Notes: generated from the letters alone by a model not told the origin. 64,000 nt of DNA from Allopusillimonas ginsengisoli (GCF_004153455.1 NZ_SDQE01000005.1:155693-219692), one strand, 5' to 3'; positions 49,776 through 59,762 are shown, numbered from the stretch's first letter. A program made the numbers and translations.

Positions 49776-51334
49776 TATCTCGCAGCCCCCGCATCATCAA
49801 CCGGTCGAGCGGGTGGCGGGCCTTTGGGGCCTCCTGTCATTCTGCGCACGCCTTTCCATGCCAGCACCAGCAAAGGCCAGAAAAGCATGATGATGGCCAG
49901 GGTGGTGATCGTACCCACCAGTGAATTCGCCCAGAAAAGATGCAGGCCGGTTCCAGGTCCAAGCATGGACTGACGGAAGGCATCTTCCATGCGATCCCCC
50001 AACACAAGCGCCAGTATCATTGGCGCCAGTGGATAGGACAGCTTTTTGAGCACATAGCCGATCACGCCAAACAACAGCATGAACCAGACATCAAGCATCG
50101 CGTTGTTCACCGAATATGCACCAATGGCGCAAACCACAATAATGATGGGCGCCACGATGGCAAATGGTATGCGCAGTATGGCCGCAAACAGGGGCACAGT
50201 ACTCAGCACAATAATGAGCCCGACAAAATTACCCAGGTACATGCTGGCGATCAGACCCCAGACAAACTCTTTCTGCTCCACAAAAAGCAGCGGCCCGGGC
50301 TGAAGCCCCCATATCATCAATCCGCCCAGCAACACTGCTGCCGTGGCAGAACCAGGAATACCCAACGCAAGCATAGGCAGCAATGCCGATGTTCCCGACG
50401 CATGCGCGGCGGTTTCAGGCGCAACAACCCCCTCCAGTTCGCCCGTACCGAATTTATGCCCATTGCGTGAAAACCGCTGGGCCAAGCCATACCCCATGAA
50501 CGAAGCAGCCGTGGCGCCGCCGGGCGTGACACCCATCCAGCAGCCCACCACTGTACTGCGTACAAGCGTTACCCAGTATTTGGGCATCATCCGCCAAGTC
50601 TGCAACACCACCTTCAGATTGATCTTGCCGCTCTTGCCCTCGAATTTCAGCCCTTCTTCCATGCTGACCAGAATTTCGCCAATGCCGAAGAGGCCAATCA
50701 CAACCACCAGAAAATCAACCCCTCGCAACAATTCAGACCAGCCGAATGTCATGCGCAGGCCGCCGCTTACGGTATCCATGCCGATGGCCGCCAGCCCAAA
50801 CCCAAGCATCATGGAAATTACGGTTTTGAAGGGTGTCTTTCTGTCAGTGCCGACAAAACTGCAAAAGGTCAGCAGGAACACGGCAAAGAATTCTGCCGGC
50901 CCGAACCGCAAGGCAAAGCGCGACACCATGGGCGCCAGAAAGGTAATCAGCAACACACCCGAGAGCGCACCGAAGAACGAGCCGGTGAACGACGCAGTCA
51001 ATGCCTGTCCGGCCTTGCCCTGCTGCGCCAACGGATAGCCATCGAACGTGGTCGCAACGGACGATGTCTCTCCCGGTATGTTGAAGAGTATGGATGTGAT
51101 TGCGCCTGCGAACAACGAGCCCCAATAAATGCAGGACAACATAATGATGGCCGAGGTGGGCGGCATGGTGAACGTCAGCGGAAGCAGTATGGCTACGCCA
51201 TTGGGTCCGCCCAGCCCAGGCAATACGCCGATCACCACGCCCAATACCAGGCCTATCAACATCATCCCAATGTTGTACCAACTCAGGACCGTTGCAAATC
51301 CGTGAAACAAAGCGCCGAGTTCATCCACGTACAT
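49775..51334 (-). CDS. tctA: tripartite tricarboxylate transporter, large permease TctA
   Basis: A 519-residue membrane protein with about twelve helices. The TctA signatures GVLPGLGGPNGVAILLP near the N-terminus and PGGATAASFMGYGLAQ in the middle are clear. It imports an organic acid with a cation gradient together with TctB and a periplasmic receptor. Gene order tctC-tctB-tctA is standard for the family. Confidence 0.95.
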   Translation of the reverse strand: MYVDELGALFHGFATVLSWYNIGMMLIGLVLGVVIGVLPGLGGPNGVAILLPLTFTMPPTSAIIMLSCIYWGSLFAGAITSILFNIPGETSSVATTFDGYPLAQQGKAGQALTASFTGSFFGALSGVLLITFLAPMVSRFALRFGPAEFFAVFLLTFCSFVGTDRKTPFKTVISMMLGFGLAAIGMDTVSGGLRMTFGWSELLRGVDFLVVVIGLFGIGEILVSMEEGLKFEGKSGKINLKVVLQTWRMMPKYWVTLVRSTVVGCWMGVTPGGATAASFMGYGLAQRFSRNGHKFGTGELEGVVAPETAAHASGTSALLPMLALGIPGSATAAVLLGGLMIWGLQPGPLLFVEQKEFVWGLIASMYLGNFVGLIIVLSTVPLFAAILRIPFAIVAPIIIVVCAIGAYSVNNAMLDVWFMLLFGVIGYVLKKLSYPLAPMILALVLGDRMEDAFRQSMLGPGTGLHLFWANSLVGTITTLAIIMLFWPLLVLAWKGVRRMTGGPKGPPPARPVDDAGAAR

Positions 51335-51349
51335 TCTCCCTTTGCTGCA

Positions 51350-51865
51350 TCAGTAGCCCAGATAAGTTTCAAGCGGCCCTTTGGGCAGCGGCACCATGAA
51401 CTGAACCTCGAACATCCAGAACAAAAGCAAGGTAACGCCGAGGCTGATCAGTACCGTCTTGAGCCAGCCGATTTTCCCCAACAGGCGCATGAAACCGGCG
51501 ATGAACAGCGCAGACGCAACGTAGATGCCGAGAAACTGAATCAGCAACACATAAAGCGCAGTGGGAAGCAGAACCAGCAGCACGAGGCGAAAACGATCCC
51601 ATGTAACGAACACCTCGCGATTGCGCCGTTTTCCAAACAGCGACTGCGCCAGCACCGCCGCACTCGCAATGCACAGGATGATGCCGATGTGGTACGGAAA
51701 ATACCCCGACTCTGGCCCGTTGTCGCCCCAAGTCACGCCCAGGCGCGAGTTGTCCACGATCATGACCACACCAATCAGGAATACGACGACCGCAGTGATC
51801 GCATCCACAGCGAAATGAGTCAGCCCGCCTTGCGGCGGACTGTCTTCTGTCGACTTCTGCTCCAT
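51350..51865 (-). CDS. tctB: tripartite tricarboxylate transporter, small permease TctB
   Basis: A 171-residue protein with four predicted membrane helices, for example AVVVFLIGVVMIVDNSRLG and LVLLVLLPTALYVLLIQFLG. Its ESGYFPYHIGIILC segment is the typical TctB motif. It precedes tctA by 15 bases and follows tctC by 22. Confidence 0.92.
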   Translation of the reverse strand: MEQKSTEDSPPQGGLTHFAVDAITAVVVFLIGVVMIVDNSRLGVTWGDNGPESGYFPYHIGIILCIASAAVLAQSLFGKRRNREVFVTWDRFRLVLLVLLPTALYVLLIQFLGIYVASALFIAGFMRLLGKIGWLKTVLISLGVTLLLFWMFEVQFMVPLPKGPLETYLGY

Positions 51866-51887
51866 TCGAAGCTCCCTTTCAGATCCG

Positions 51888-52904
51888 TTACTTGGCGGCG
51901 AGGCCGGCTTCGTTCATCAGGGTCTCGTGATAGTCTTCATCCTTCTCCAGAAAGGCCACAAAATCCTTGCCAGTCAGGTATTGGCCATTCAAGGCCTGCT
52001 TGGCCAGATAGTCTTTCCACTCCTGGGTTTCGCTCACCTTCTTGAGCACATCAGCGTAGTACTGCGCCTGCTCTGGCGTCGTATTGGGTGGCAGGAAAAA
52101 GCCGCGCAGCATCTGGTACTCCACGTCGTAACCGGATTCCTTGCAGGTCGGAATATCGGACCACGACAAATCGCCGGCCACTTTCTCCTGGTAGGGCATG
52201 CGCTCGTCCGAGAATACACACAAGGCGGTCACCTGCCCCGCCCGCCACTGGGCAATGTTTTCACTTGGATTATTGACGTTGGAGTCTGTGTGCTTGCCGA
52301 CGAGCTGCGTCGCGGCCTCACCGCCACTCTTGTAAGGCACGTAGGTAAAATCGACGCCCGCCGCTTTTTCGAGCGCCACGGTAATGATCTGGTCTTCACG
52401 CTTGGCGCCCGTGCCGCCCATTTTGAAGCTGCCTGCCGGCTTGGCCTTTACGGCGTCAAGATAGTCCTTGGCCGTTTTGTAGCCTGCCTCGGCATTGGTC
52501 CACAACAGAAATTCGTCCTTGGCGATCATGGCAACGGGGTTCAGATCGCGCCAGTTGAATGGAAGCTTGACGGCGATAGGCAAGGTATAGATCGCAGAGA
52601 AAGCCACCATCAGCTTGTGCGGATTACCCGCTGAAGCCTTGGTATCCATGATGCCCTCCGCCCCGCTTGCGCCACCCTTGTTCAGCACAAGCGTGGACTG
52701 CTTCATGAGCTTGTGTTTGAGAATAATGCTTTGTATCGTCCGCGCCATCTGGTCGGAGGCTCCACCGGCGCCGGCGGGGACAATGATCTCAACGTTGCGC
52801 GTAGGTTCCCAGGCTTGGGCAGGCGATGCGCCAAGCGCAGCCAGAAGAAATAATGGGAGTACTGTGCAGGACTTTCCAGACAACCTGCGGATAGCTTTTT
52901 TCAT
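51888..52904 (-). CDS. tctC: TTT substrate-binding receptor (TctC/Bug family, second copy)
   Basis: Periplasmic receptor that delivers the ligand to TctAB, 338 residues. Signal peptide with cleavage after AQA; the mature chain starts WEPTRNVEIIVPAGAGGASD. The AGAGGASD wording and the later KMGGTGAKREDQ differ from the classical Bug pattern of the receptor at 46916-47914, so the two probably bind different acids. A 117-base gap separates it from the aminotransferase gene upstream. Confidence 0.92.
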   Translation of the reverse strand: MKKAIRRLSGKSCTVLPLFLLAALGASPAQAWEPTRNVEIIVPAGAGGASDQMARTIQSIILKHKLMKQSTLVLNKGGASGAEGIMDTKASAGNPHKLMVAFSAIYTLPIAVKLPFNWRDLNPVAMIAKDEFLLWTNAEAGYKTAKDYLDAVKAKPAGSFKMGGTGAKREDQIITVALEKAAGVDFTYVPYKSGGEAATQLVGKHTDSNVNNPSENIAQWRAGQVTALCVFSDERMPYQEKVAGDLSWSDIPTCKESGYDVEYQMLRGFFLPPNTTPEQAQYYADVLKKVSETQEWKDYLAKQALNGQYLTGKDFVAFLEKDEDYHETLMNEAGLAAK

Positions 52905-53021
52905 GTGTGTCTCCTCCAGTTCGTGCTACGGAACCGCTCCAGCGGAGCAGCGATATGCGAGCCTTGTGGTCACTGCACGATGGCCCTGTCTTTATTGCTT
53001 TCGGGCCATTCGCTATGCTGT

Positions 53022-54236
53022 CTATGCAGCCTTTACTGCTTTCTGCTCAAAGGGCGAACTTGACTGCGCCAGTGAGGCCATCGCCGCCTGAACCCCTCCC
53101 TTCTGATAGGGCACGCCCGCCAGTTCCAGGCCCATCTCAATGCCTGCCAACGTGCCGCACAGCGTCAAATCATTGAAATAGCCAAGGTGCCCTATGCGAA
53201 ATACCTTGCCGGACAGCTTGCTGAGCCCCTGACCCAGTGACATGTTGAAATGCTGCAGTACGGTCTTGCGAAACGCATCCGCCGAATGCCCCTCGGGCAT
53301 GATCACTGCGGTCAGCACCGAACTGTATTGCGCAGGATCACGGCACAGGACTTCCAGCCCCCAAGCCTGCACCGCGGCGCGGGTCGCTTCGCCATGGCGA
53401 CGGTGCCGCGCGAAAACATTGTCCAGGCCCTCCTCGAACAGCATTTCCAACGCCTCATGCAGGCCATACAACAAGTTGGTGGCAGGCGTGTAAGGAAAAT
53501 AACCACTCGGGTTAATCGCCAGCATCTCCTTCCAATCCCAATACGATCTGCGCAGGCCGGCCTTGTCGGACGCCGCCAGCGCCTTTGCACTGATCGCATT
53601 GAAAGACAACCCTGGCGGCAACATCAATCCCTTTTGCGAACCAGACACTGTAACGTCAACCCCCCATTCATCATGCCTGTAATCAATGGAGCCAAGCGAC
53701 GAAATCGTGTCAACCATCAACAGCGCGGGATGCCCACTGGCATCGATTGCCTGACGTATTGCCTGCACATCTGTCACGACACCGGTTGCGGTTTCATTGT
53801 GCACGACACACACTGCCTTATAGCGATGCGCTTGATCACTTTCCAGCAGCGTCTGCACTTGTGCGGGGTCGGCGCCATGGCGCCAGTCGCCATCCATGAA
53901 CGTCACCTTCAGGCCCAGTCTCTCGGCCATTTTTTTCCAGAGCATCGCAAAATGCCCCGTCTCGGCCATCAAGACCTCATCGCCAGGCGACAGCGTGTTA
54001 ACCAGCGCAGCCTCCCACGCCCCCGTACCCGAGGCGGGATATATCACCACATCGCCTTCGGTCTTGAAAATCTTCTTCATGCCCGAAAGCACGGCCTTGC
54101 CCATCACACCAAACTCGGGCCCGCGATGGTCAATCGTCACGTTATCGATGGCGCGGAGCACGCGGTCCGGCACATTGGACGGTCCCGGGATCTGCAGAAA
54201 ATGGCGACCAGACGGATGTGACTGTAGGGGAATCAT
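53022..54236 (-). CDS. class V aminotransferase, serine/aspartate-glyoxylate type
   Basis: PLP enzyme of 404 residues with the Schiff-base lysine K202 in VSGSQKGLMLPPG and the opening GPSNVPDRVLRAI. It resembles serine-glyoxylate and aspartate-glyoxylate aminotransferases, which consume glyoxylate; the two cannot be separated here. No beta-hydroxyaspartate cycle genes are nearby. The start ATG 54236 has AGGAG, and an operator-like site lies 16 bases further upstream. It may be cotranscribed with tctC. Confidence 0.85.
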   Translation of the reverse strand: MIPLQSHPSGRHFLQIPGPSNVPDRVLRAIDNVTIDHRGPEFGVMGKAVLSGMKKIFKTEGDVVIYPASGTGAWEAALVNTLSPGDEVLMAETGHFAMLWKKMAERLGLKVTFMDGDWRHGADPAQVQTLLESDQAHRYKAVCVVHNETATGVVTDVQAIRQAIDASGHPALLMVDTISSLGSIDYRHDEWGVDVTVSGSQKGLMLPPGLSFNAISAKALAASDKAGLRRSYWDWKEMLAINPSGYFPYTPATNLLYGLHEALEMLFEEGLDNVFARHRRHGEATRAAVQAWGLEVLCRDPAQYSSVLTAVIMPEGHSADAFRKTVLQHFNMSLGQGLSKLSGKVFRIGHLGYFNDLTLCGTLAGIEMGLELAGVPYQKGGVQAAMASLAQSSSPFEQKAVKAA

Positions 54237-54251
54237 GCCCTGCTCCTAGTT

Positions 54252-54268
54252 ATTTTGGTATACAAAAT
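54252..54268. promoter_or_regulatory. GntR-type operator, site 1
   Basis: ATTTTGGTATACAAAAT has perfect 6-base arms (ATTTTG / CAAAAT) and contains the GT-x-x-AC core typical of FadR/FCD-branch GntR operators. It sits just upstream of the aminotransferase gene, where binding would affect its transcription. Confidence 0.6.
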
Positions 54269-54335
54269 TCCAACATTGAGAAATAATACTCATCCAATAC
54301 CACTCTTAGCAAGTAAAATCTGATTTGAAGAAAAT

Positions 54336-54352
54336 ATTTTGGTATACCTAAT
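54336..54352. promoter_or_regulatory. GntR-type operator, site 2
   Basis: ATTTTGGTATACCTAAT shares its first 12 bases with site 1 and is centred 84 bp away, eight helical turns. It overlaps the start codon of the GntR gene, suggesting autoregulation, possibly with looping between the sites. Confidence 0.6.
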
Positions 54353-55082
54353 GATCAGAATAGAGGACGACGACCCTGCAGCCGCTCGCAGCCCTGCAGT
54401 CGAGGCCAGCCCCCCTGCGATCGACAGGCGCACGCTGCCTACCGCTATCGCGGATCGCCTGCGGGAAATGATCATCGAGGGCGAGCTCGTTTCGGGCGCC
54501 CGGCTCAACGAAAGGCTGCTGTGCGATCGGCTGCAGGTGTCACGCACCCCGCTACGCGAGGCCTTTCGCCTGCTCAACGCCGACGGGCTGATCACCCTGC
54601 AACCCAACCGCAGCGCGCAGGTTGTCTCTTTGTCGGAGCATGACATCCGCGAAAGCTTTGAAGTCATGGGAGCCCTGGAAGCACTCTCGGGCGAGCTCGC
54701 CTGTCAACGCATTACCAATCAGGAGGTCATCGAATTGCGCGCCTTGACGTTCGAGATGCAAGCCTGCCACGCGCGAGGCGATCTATCTTCCTACTATCAC
54801 GTCAATCGCGAAATTCATGACCGCATCAACACCGCGAGCCATAACACCCTGCTCTCGCAGGTTTACAAGAACATCAATTTGCGCCTGCAGAATCTGCGAT
54901 TTCGGTCTAATCTGAATCAGGACAAATGGGACGCGGCCATGCGGGAACATGCCGATATGGTCGATGCGCTCGAGGCACGCGATGGGCCACGGCTGGCAAC
55001 CATCATGCGCAACCATCTGCGCCGCAAGGGTGAAGCTGTGCTCGAAGGACTGCGGCAAGCGCTGCCGCCTCATCACGGCTAG
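54351..55082 (+). CDS. GntR family transcriptional regulator (FadR/FCD branch)
   Basis: A 243-residue regulator: winged helix at about residues 25-90 (TAIADRLREMIIEGELVSGA, then LCDRLQVSRTPLREAFRLL) and a C-terminal FCD ligand domain with the metal-site helices HVNREIHDRINTASHN and MREHADMVDALEARD. FCD proteins sense organic acids. Start ATG 54351 has no clear ribosome site and lies inside operator 2; a TTG at 54339 is an alternative. Divergent from the aminotransferase gene and 36 bases before the FAD/Fe-S dehydrogenase gene. Confidence 0.9.
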   Translation: MIRIEDDDPAAARSPAVEASPPAIDRRTLPTAIADRLREMIIEGELVSGARLNERLLCDRLQVSRTPLREAFRLLNADGLITLQPNRSAQVVSLSEHDIRESFEVMGALEALSGELACQRITNQEVIELRALTFEMQACHARGDLSSYYHVNREIHDRINTASHNTLLSQVYKNINLRLQNLRFRSNLNQDKWDAAMREHADMVDALEARDGPRLATIMRNHLRRKGEAVLEGLRQALPPHHG

Positions 55083-55118
55083 TATCTCCACCACTCACTG
55101 CACCTATCAGGATCCTCA

Positions 55119-58100
55119 ATGAACGCGCCACACCCACCCTCCGGCATTCACCTTCAGCACGCCAAACAGCAAGCGCTGGCTGCGCGCCTGAAAAACGTTG
55201 TTGCCGGCGAAGTATTGTTTGGCGCGGCGGACAGGGGAAGGTACGCCACCGATGCTTCCATTTATCAAATCGACCCGGTGGGAGTCCTGATTCCACGTAC
55301 CAGCGAAGATGTCGTCGCTGCGCTCGAACTGTGCCAGGAACTGCAGATGCCGGTATTGCCGCGCGGCGCTGGCACCTCGCAATGCGGTCAGACGGTCGGC
55401 GCAGCCCTCGTCATCGACAATAGCAAGTATCTGAACCAGATTACAGACTTCGACCCGGAAGCCATGACTGTCACGGTGCAGCCAGGCATCGTGCTCGATC
55501 ATCTCAATGCATGGCTGCGGCCGCACGGACTCTGGTTTCCGGTTGACGTCAGCACCGCAGCCCAATGCACGATTGGCGGCATGGCAGGCAACAACTCCTG
55601 TGGCTCTCGGTCTATTGCCTATGGCAACATGGTGCACAACGTCGAAAGCATCGACGCGCTGCTCATGGACGGCACCAAAGCCTGTTTTGCGGACGTTCAT
55701 CGCATGAACCATGCACCGAAGCGGGTGCGCGATATCTTGCAGACTGTAGCGGACATTGCCCAGCGCGAACACGACGAAATCGCCGAACGCGTACCGGCGG
55801 TGCTGCGCCGCGTTGGCGGCTACAACCTCGACATCTATCGTCCTCAAGGGCCTCGCCCTTACGGCCCGCCGGGCAGTATCAATATGGCGCATTTGCTGGT
55901 GGGCAGCGAAGGTACGCTGGCCTATACGCGGCAAATCACCCTGCGGCTTGTTCCTCTGCCCGCCAGCAAGATGCTGGGCGTCGTCAATTTTCCGACCTTT
56001 TATCAGGCCATGGACATGACACGCCATATTGTCGAATTGGGCCCCTGTGCCGTCGAGCTCGTGGACCGGACGATGATAGACCTGGCACGCAGCAATCCGG
56101 CCTTCCGTCCAGTCATCGACAAGGCCTTGATCGGAGAACCGGACGCCATTTTGCTGGTCGAGTTCTCCAGCGACAAGCCAGATCAAGACATCAGCAATCT
56201 CAAACGTCTGGTGGAACTCATGGCCGATCTGGGTTTGCCCGATGCCGTCGTGCAAATGACCGGCGCTGCAGAGCAAAAAGCCTTGTGGGACGTACGAAAA
56301 TCCGGGCTCAACATCATGATGAGTATGCGAGGCGACGGCAAGCCTGTATCCTTTATCGAGGATTGCGCAGTTCCTCTTGAACATCTGGCCGAGTACACCA
56401 GTCGGCTCACCGAGGTCTTTCACAAGCACGGCACCCGCGGCACCTGGTATGCCCACGCCTCTGTGGGAACGCTACACGTACGGCCCATTCTTGACATGCG
56501 ACGGAACGGCGCCGCGCAGATGCGCGCCATCGCCGAGGAAGCCGCAGCCATGGTGCGTGAATACAAGGGTGCGTTCTCGGGCGAACACGGCGACGGGCTG
56601 GTGCGCAGCGAATGGGTGGGCTGGCAATTCGGTCCGCGGCTCACCCGCGCGTTCGAGCAAGTAAAAGATAGCTTTGACCCGGACGGATTGATGAATCCAG
56701 GCAAAATCGTCCGTTGCAGCGCCATGGACGATACGTCTCTGTTCCGCTTTCCGCCCACCTATCGAACCATCTCCATCACACCTGCTCTGGACTGGTCGCC
56801 ATGGAACGTAACCAGCGATCCATCCATCCAGTCCACCGGCGCGCCTGGATCCGGGAGCGACCCCACAGGCGGCTTGGCCAAAGCCGTGGAGATGTGCAAT
56901 AACAATGGGCATTGCCGCAAGTTCGATGCCGGCACCATGTGTCCCAGCTATCGCGTCACCCGCGACGAAAAGCATTTGACGCGCGGCCGAGCCAACACCT
57001 TGCGCCTTGCACTATCGGGGCAGCTTGGCGCCGACGCGCTCGCATCCGACGCCGTCCGGGAAAGCCTGGATTTATGCGTGAGCTGCAAGGGATGCAAGCG
57101 CGATTGTCCAACAGGCGTCGACATGGCACGCATGAAAATTGAAGTCATGCACCAAAGGCAGCTCAAGCACGGTCTCGCGCTGAAAGACAGGCTGATCGCC
57201 ACACTTCCACGCTGGGCGCCCTGGGCCGCGCGCATGCCATGGCTGGCCAACCTGCGCAATAATGTGCCCGGGGCAGCTATGCTGATGGAAAAGCTGCTTG
57301 GATTTTCCGCAAAGCGCACGCTGCCAGCCTGGCGGCGCAATTCCTTCCTGGGCAGCGCGGTATCAGTCGATGCCGAGCATGCGGATGTCGTCCTCTTCGC
57401 CGATACGTTCAACAATTATTTTGAATCCGAGAATGCCCATGCCGCCCTCCGGGTGCTCCAGGCTGCGGGCTATCGCGTGCATGTCGCTCGCGCCAGCGCC
57501 AACGATAGCCAACCAAACAGACCGCTATGCTGCGGGCGTACCTACCTGGCCAGCGGCCTGATCGACCACGCACGCCACGAAGCCCAGCGTGTACTGCAGG
57601 CGCTGGGTCCGTACATCGAACGCGAGATACCCATCGTGGGCCTGGAACCCTCCTGCCTGCTAAGCCTGCGTGATGAGTTTCTGGTGATGGGGCTGGGTAG
57701 CCAGGCGGACGCACTGGCCAAGCACGCATTTCTTTTCGAGGAGTTTCTGGCGAAAGAACTGGACGCCCAACGACTCAGTCTCACTTTACATCCGCTTCGG
57801 CAAAAACACGCATTGCTGCATGGCCATTGCCATCAGAAAGCATTTGATGCGGTGAAACCAACTCTGCGCATTCTGTCGCTCATACCCGATCTTCACGTCC
57901 AGCAAATCGAGTCCAGTTGTTGCGGCATGGCCGGCAGCTTCGGCTACGATGCAAACCACTACGACGTGTCGATGAAAATGGCGGAACTGTCCTTGCTGCC
58001 GACGGTACGCGCAGCCGATGCCGACACGCTGCTGATCGCCGACGGTACCAGTTGTCGACACCAGATTGCAGATGGCACCCGGGCACATGGCGAACGCCGT

Positions 58101-58151
58101 GCCATCCATGTAGCCCGGGTTCTGGAACAAGCCCTGGCGCCCCTTACTTGA
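55119..58151 (+). CDS. FAD/Fe-S oxidoreductase, YdiJ-like D-2-hydroxyacid dehydrogenase
   Basis: A 1010-residue fusion of a GlcD-like flavoprotein and a GlcF-like iron-sulfur half. FAD domain: [16 protein letters not shown] and [16 protein letters not shown]; cap: [16 protein letters not shown] and [14 protein letters not shown]. Fe-S half: [12 protein letters not shown] (C653, C656, C659, C663) and CCG motifs [11 protein letters not shown] and [12 protein letters not shown]. The size matches YdiJ, a D-2-hydroxyglutarate dehydrogenase. It starts 36 bases after the GntR gene, probably in one operon, and overlaps sodC tail to tail by 8 bases. Confidence 0.9.
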   Translation: MNAPHPPSGIHLQHAKQQALAARLKNVVAGEVLFGAADRGRYATDASIYQIDPVGVLIPRTSEDVVAALELCQELQMPVLPRGAGTSQCGQTVGAALVIDNSKYLNQITDFDPEAMTVTVQPGIVLDHLNAWLRPHGLWFPVDVSTAAQCTIGGMAGNNSCGSRSIAYGNMVHNVESIDALLMDGTKACFADVHRMNHAPKRVRDILQTVADIAQREHDEIAERVPAVLRRVGGYNLDIYRPQGPRPYGPPGSINMAHLLVGSEGTLAYTRQITLRLVPLPASKMLGVVNFPTFYQAMDMTRHIVELGPCAVELVDRTMIDLARSNPAFRPVIDKALIGEPDAILLVEFSSDKPDQDISNLKRLVELMADLGLPDAVVQMTGAAEQKALWDVRKSGLNIMMSMRGDGKPVSFIEDCAVPLEHLAEYTSRLTEVFHKHGTRGTWYAHASVGTLHVRPILDMRRNGAAQMRAIAEEAAAMVREYKGAFSGEHGDGLVRSEWVGWQFGPRLTRAFEQVKDSFDPDGLMNPGKIVRCSAMDDTSLFRFPPTYRTISITPALDWSPWNVTSDPSIQSTGAPGSGSDPTGGLAKAVEMCNNNGHCRKFDAGTMCPSYRVTRDEKHLTRGRANTLRLALSGQLGADALASDAVRESLDLCVSCKGCKRDCPTGVDMARMKIEVMHQRQLKHGLALKDRLIATLPRWAPWAARMPWLANLRNNVPGAAMLMEKLLGFSAKRTLPAWRRNSFLGSAVSVDAEHADVVLFADTFNNYFESENAHAALRVLQAAGYRVHVARASANDSQPNRPLCCGRTYLASGLIDHARHEAQRVLQALGPYIEREIPIVGLEPSCLLSLRDEFLVMGLGSQADALAKHAFLFEEFLAKELDAQRLSLTLHPLRQKHALLHGHCHQKAFDAVKPTLRILSLIPDLHVQQIESSCCGMAGSFGYDANHYDVSMKMAELSLLPTVRAADADTLLIADGTSCRHQIADGTRAHGERRAIHVARVLEQALAPLT

Positions 58152-58692
58152 TCACGCCGCAGGCCATGCGTCCACCCCCACCGCCCAGCGGCGCAGGATG
58201 GTCTGCATGGTTGTCCCCACCTTTGTGCACCATCAGCGCACGCCCTGAAACCTGATCAAGCTTGGTCAACCGGGGAGCGAGCACCGGGTTCGTTGCGCTA
58301 CCGTCCGCGTCGACATACAACGCAGGCAAATCGCCCAGATGGCCATCTCCCCACGGGAATCCATGCTTGCCCGTTTTGTCGGGATCCAGATGCCCACCTG
58401 CGGCGCCGGCTGGCGTCCGCTTTCCATCCTTCTCCTGCGCATCGCAGCTCGGATTCTCATGAACATGGAACCCATGGATGCCCGGCTCCAGACCATTCAA
58501 TGCCGGCGTGAAAACCAAGCCATACCTGGTTTCGGAAATAACCACCTTGCCTATCTCTGTGCCCGGCCCCTGCTCAGTGGCCAACGCCATGGGAACTGTA
58601 ATGTCGGCTTGCGCCGCTGCACCCACGCACAGGCATGCTGCTGTCAGGGTATGTTTAATCATGACCTTCAAACTGCTGCTACCAGTATTCAT
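58144..58692 (-). CDS. sodC: periplasmic superoxide dismutase [Cu-Zn]
   Basis: A 182-residue precursor from ATG 58692 (frame opens at 58773), behind GGAGATCGGAA. The signal peptide ends near AQA. Copper ligands are in [13 protein letters not shown] and the bridging/zinc region in [20 protein letters not shown]; the last copper ligand is in [20 protein letters not shown]. Removes superoxide in the periplasm. Its 3' end overlaps the convergent dehydrogenase gene. Confidence 0.95.
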   Translation of the reverse strand: MNTGSSSLKVMIKHTLTAACLCVGAAAQADITVPMALATEQGPGTEIGKVVISETRYGLVFTPALNGLEPGIHGFHVHENPSCDAQEKDGKRTPAGAAGGHLDPDKTGKHGFPWGDGHLGDLPALYVDADGSATNPVLAPRLTKLDQVSGRALMVHKGGDNHADHPAPLGGGGGRMACGVIK

Positions 58693-58867
58693 TTCCGATC
58701 TCCAAAATTGAGGTATTGACGCCAGTCTCGAACATGAACATCGACATTGATGCCATCTGGGCAGCGCCAGCAATGGCCGTGCCTGCGGTCAATGCTGCAG
58801 GCATGGCATGCTGGCGCTTGTCCATGGCTCAACTATATGCTCAAGCGCAGAGGGTTTCATACCCTGC

Positions 58868-59611
58868 TCATGCCAAACAAGCGTTTACCAGCAGGTATCC
58901 GCCGAGCATCGCAATACTCCACAGAAAACATCGACGGAAAAGCGCTGGAGACAGTGACTTCCTCAACAACTGCCCAAGGTACATGCCAGCCAGCGCCGGG
59001 ATTAACATGAAGAACGATGCACCCGCAGCGCCCAGTGAATAGCTGTCGTTCATCCACAACCCGGCTGCCAGCGCCACTGTGGAAACCGTGAATGAAATAC
59101 CCATGGCCTGAATCAACGCATCCCGCCCAAGCCCCAACGCGCCCAGATAAGGTACGGCCGGAACCACGAAGACGCCCGTTGCGGCGGTCACCATGCCGGT
59201 TAGCGCGCCGATGATCGGACCCAGCCATTTATCCTGGCCTGCGGTCACAGAAAAAGACCGGCCTGACAAACCCCAGGCGCCATACGCGATCAAGGCCAGC
59301 CCCAGCGATGCGGACGCCCAAGCGCCCGCGGGAGCGCCCAGCAACTTGGCACCGACCAGTGTGCCCACGACGATGCCCCATTGCATCCCGCCTATCCGCC
59401 GGAGCACCGTCCATACCGATCCCGGTGGGCCTGCCTGCCAGACATTGGTGACCAAAGAAGGCATCACAAGCAGCGCCGCGGCCTGTGCCGGCGCCATGAA
59501 CAGCGACAGTACTGCCATGGAGATCGTCGGCAAGCCCAGGCCCACCACGCCCTTGACCACGCCCGCAAACACAAAGACGCCAAGCACCAGCACCCAAGAA
59601 TCCATCACCAT
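58868..59611 (-). CDS. TauE/SafE family membrane exporter (second copy)
   Basis: About 247 residues, eight hydrophobic helices, from an ATG at 59611 with AGGAG eleven bases upstream (a GTG at 59623 and an ATG at 59605 are alternatives). The family repeat appears as FAGVVKGVVGLGLPTISMAV and GMVTAATGVFVVPAVPYLG. Only distantly like the copy at 8008-8829. It is divergent from the LysR gene across a palindrome, so LysR control is likely. Substrate unknown. Confidence 0.85.
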   Translation of the reverse strand: MVMDSWVLVLGVFVFAGVVKGVVGLGLPTISMAVLSLFMAPAQAAALLVMPSLVTNVWQAGPPGSVWTVLRRIGGMQWGIVVGTLVGAKLLGAPAGAWASASLGLALIAYGAWGLSGRSFSVTAGQDKWLGPIIGALTGMVTAATGVFVVPAVPYLGALGLGRDALIQAMGISFTVSTVALAAGLWMNDSYSLGAAGASFFMLIPALAGMYLGQLLRKSLSPALFRRCFLWSIAMLGGYLLVNACLA

Positions 59612-59716
59612 GGCACAGTCCACTCCTGATTGGGTTTAGAGAACCGTTTTACAGAACCATCACTACAAACCATTCTGGCGCCAAAGTCGGCATTTTCCCA
59701 TCGGGAAGTATCAAAC

Positions 59717-59743
59717 TCTGCCTCAGGCACTACCTGAGGCAGA
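59717..59743. promoter_or_regulatory. perfect palindrome in the lysR-tauE divergent region
   Basis: TCTGCCTCAGG and CCTGAGGCAGA are exact inverted repeats of 11 bases with a CACTA spacer, ending 19 bases before the LysR start codon. A dimeric regulator, most simply the LysR protein itself, could bind here and act on both genes. Confidence 0.6.
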
Positions 59744-59762
59744 ATATGCTATCATTTTCGCC

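Noticed and set aside
52905..53021. Possible terminator between the aminotransferase and tctC genes (GCTCC-AGC-GGAGC)
   Set aside because: Five-base stem without a T-run; too weak to call.
53022..54236. Reading the aminotransferase as BhcA of a beta-hydroxyaspartate cycle
   Set aside because: The partner genes bhcB, bhcC and bhcD are not in the neighbourhood, so only the broader class V glyoxylate aminotransferase call is supported.
55116..56456. 446-codon minus-strand frame
   Set aside because: Antisense shadow of the 1010-residue FAD/Fe-S dehydrogenase, whose motifs are intact on the plus strand.
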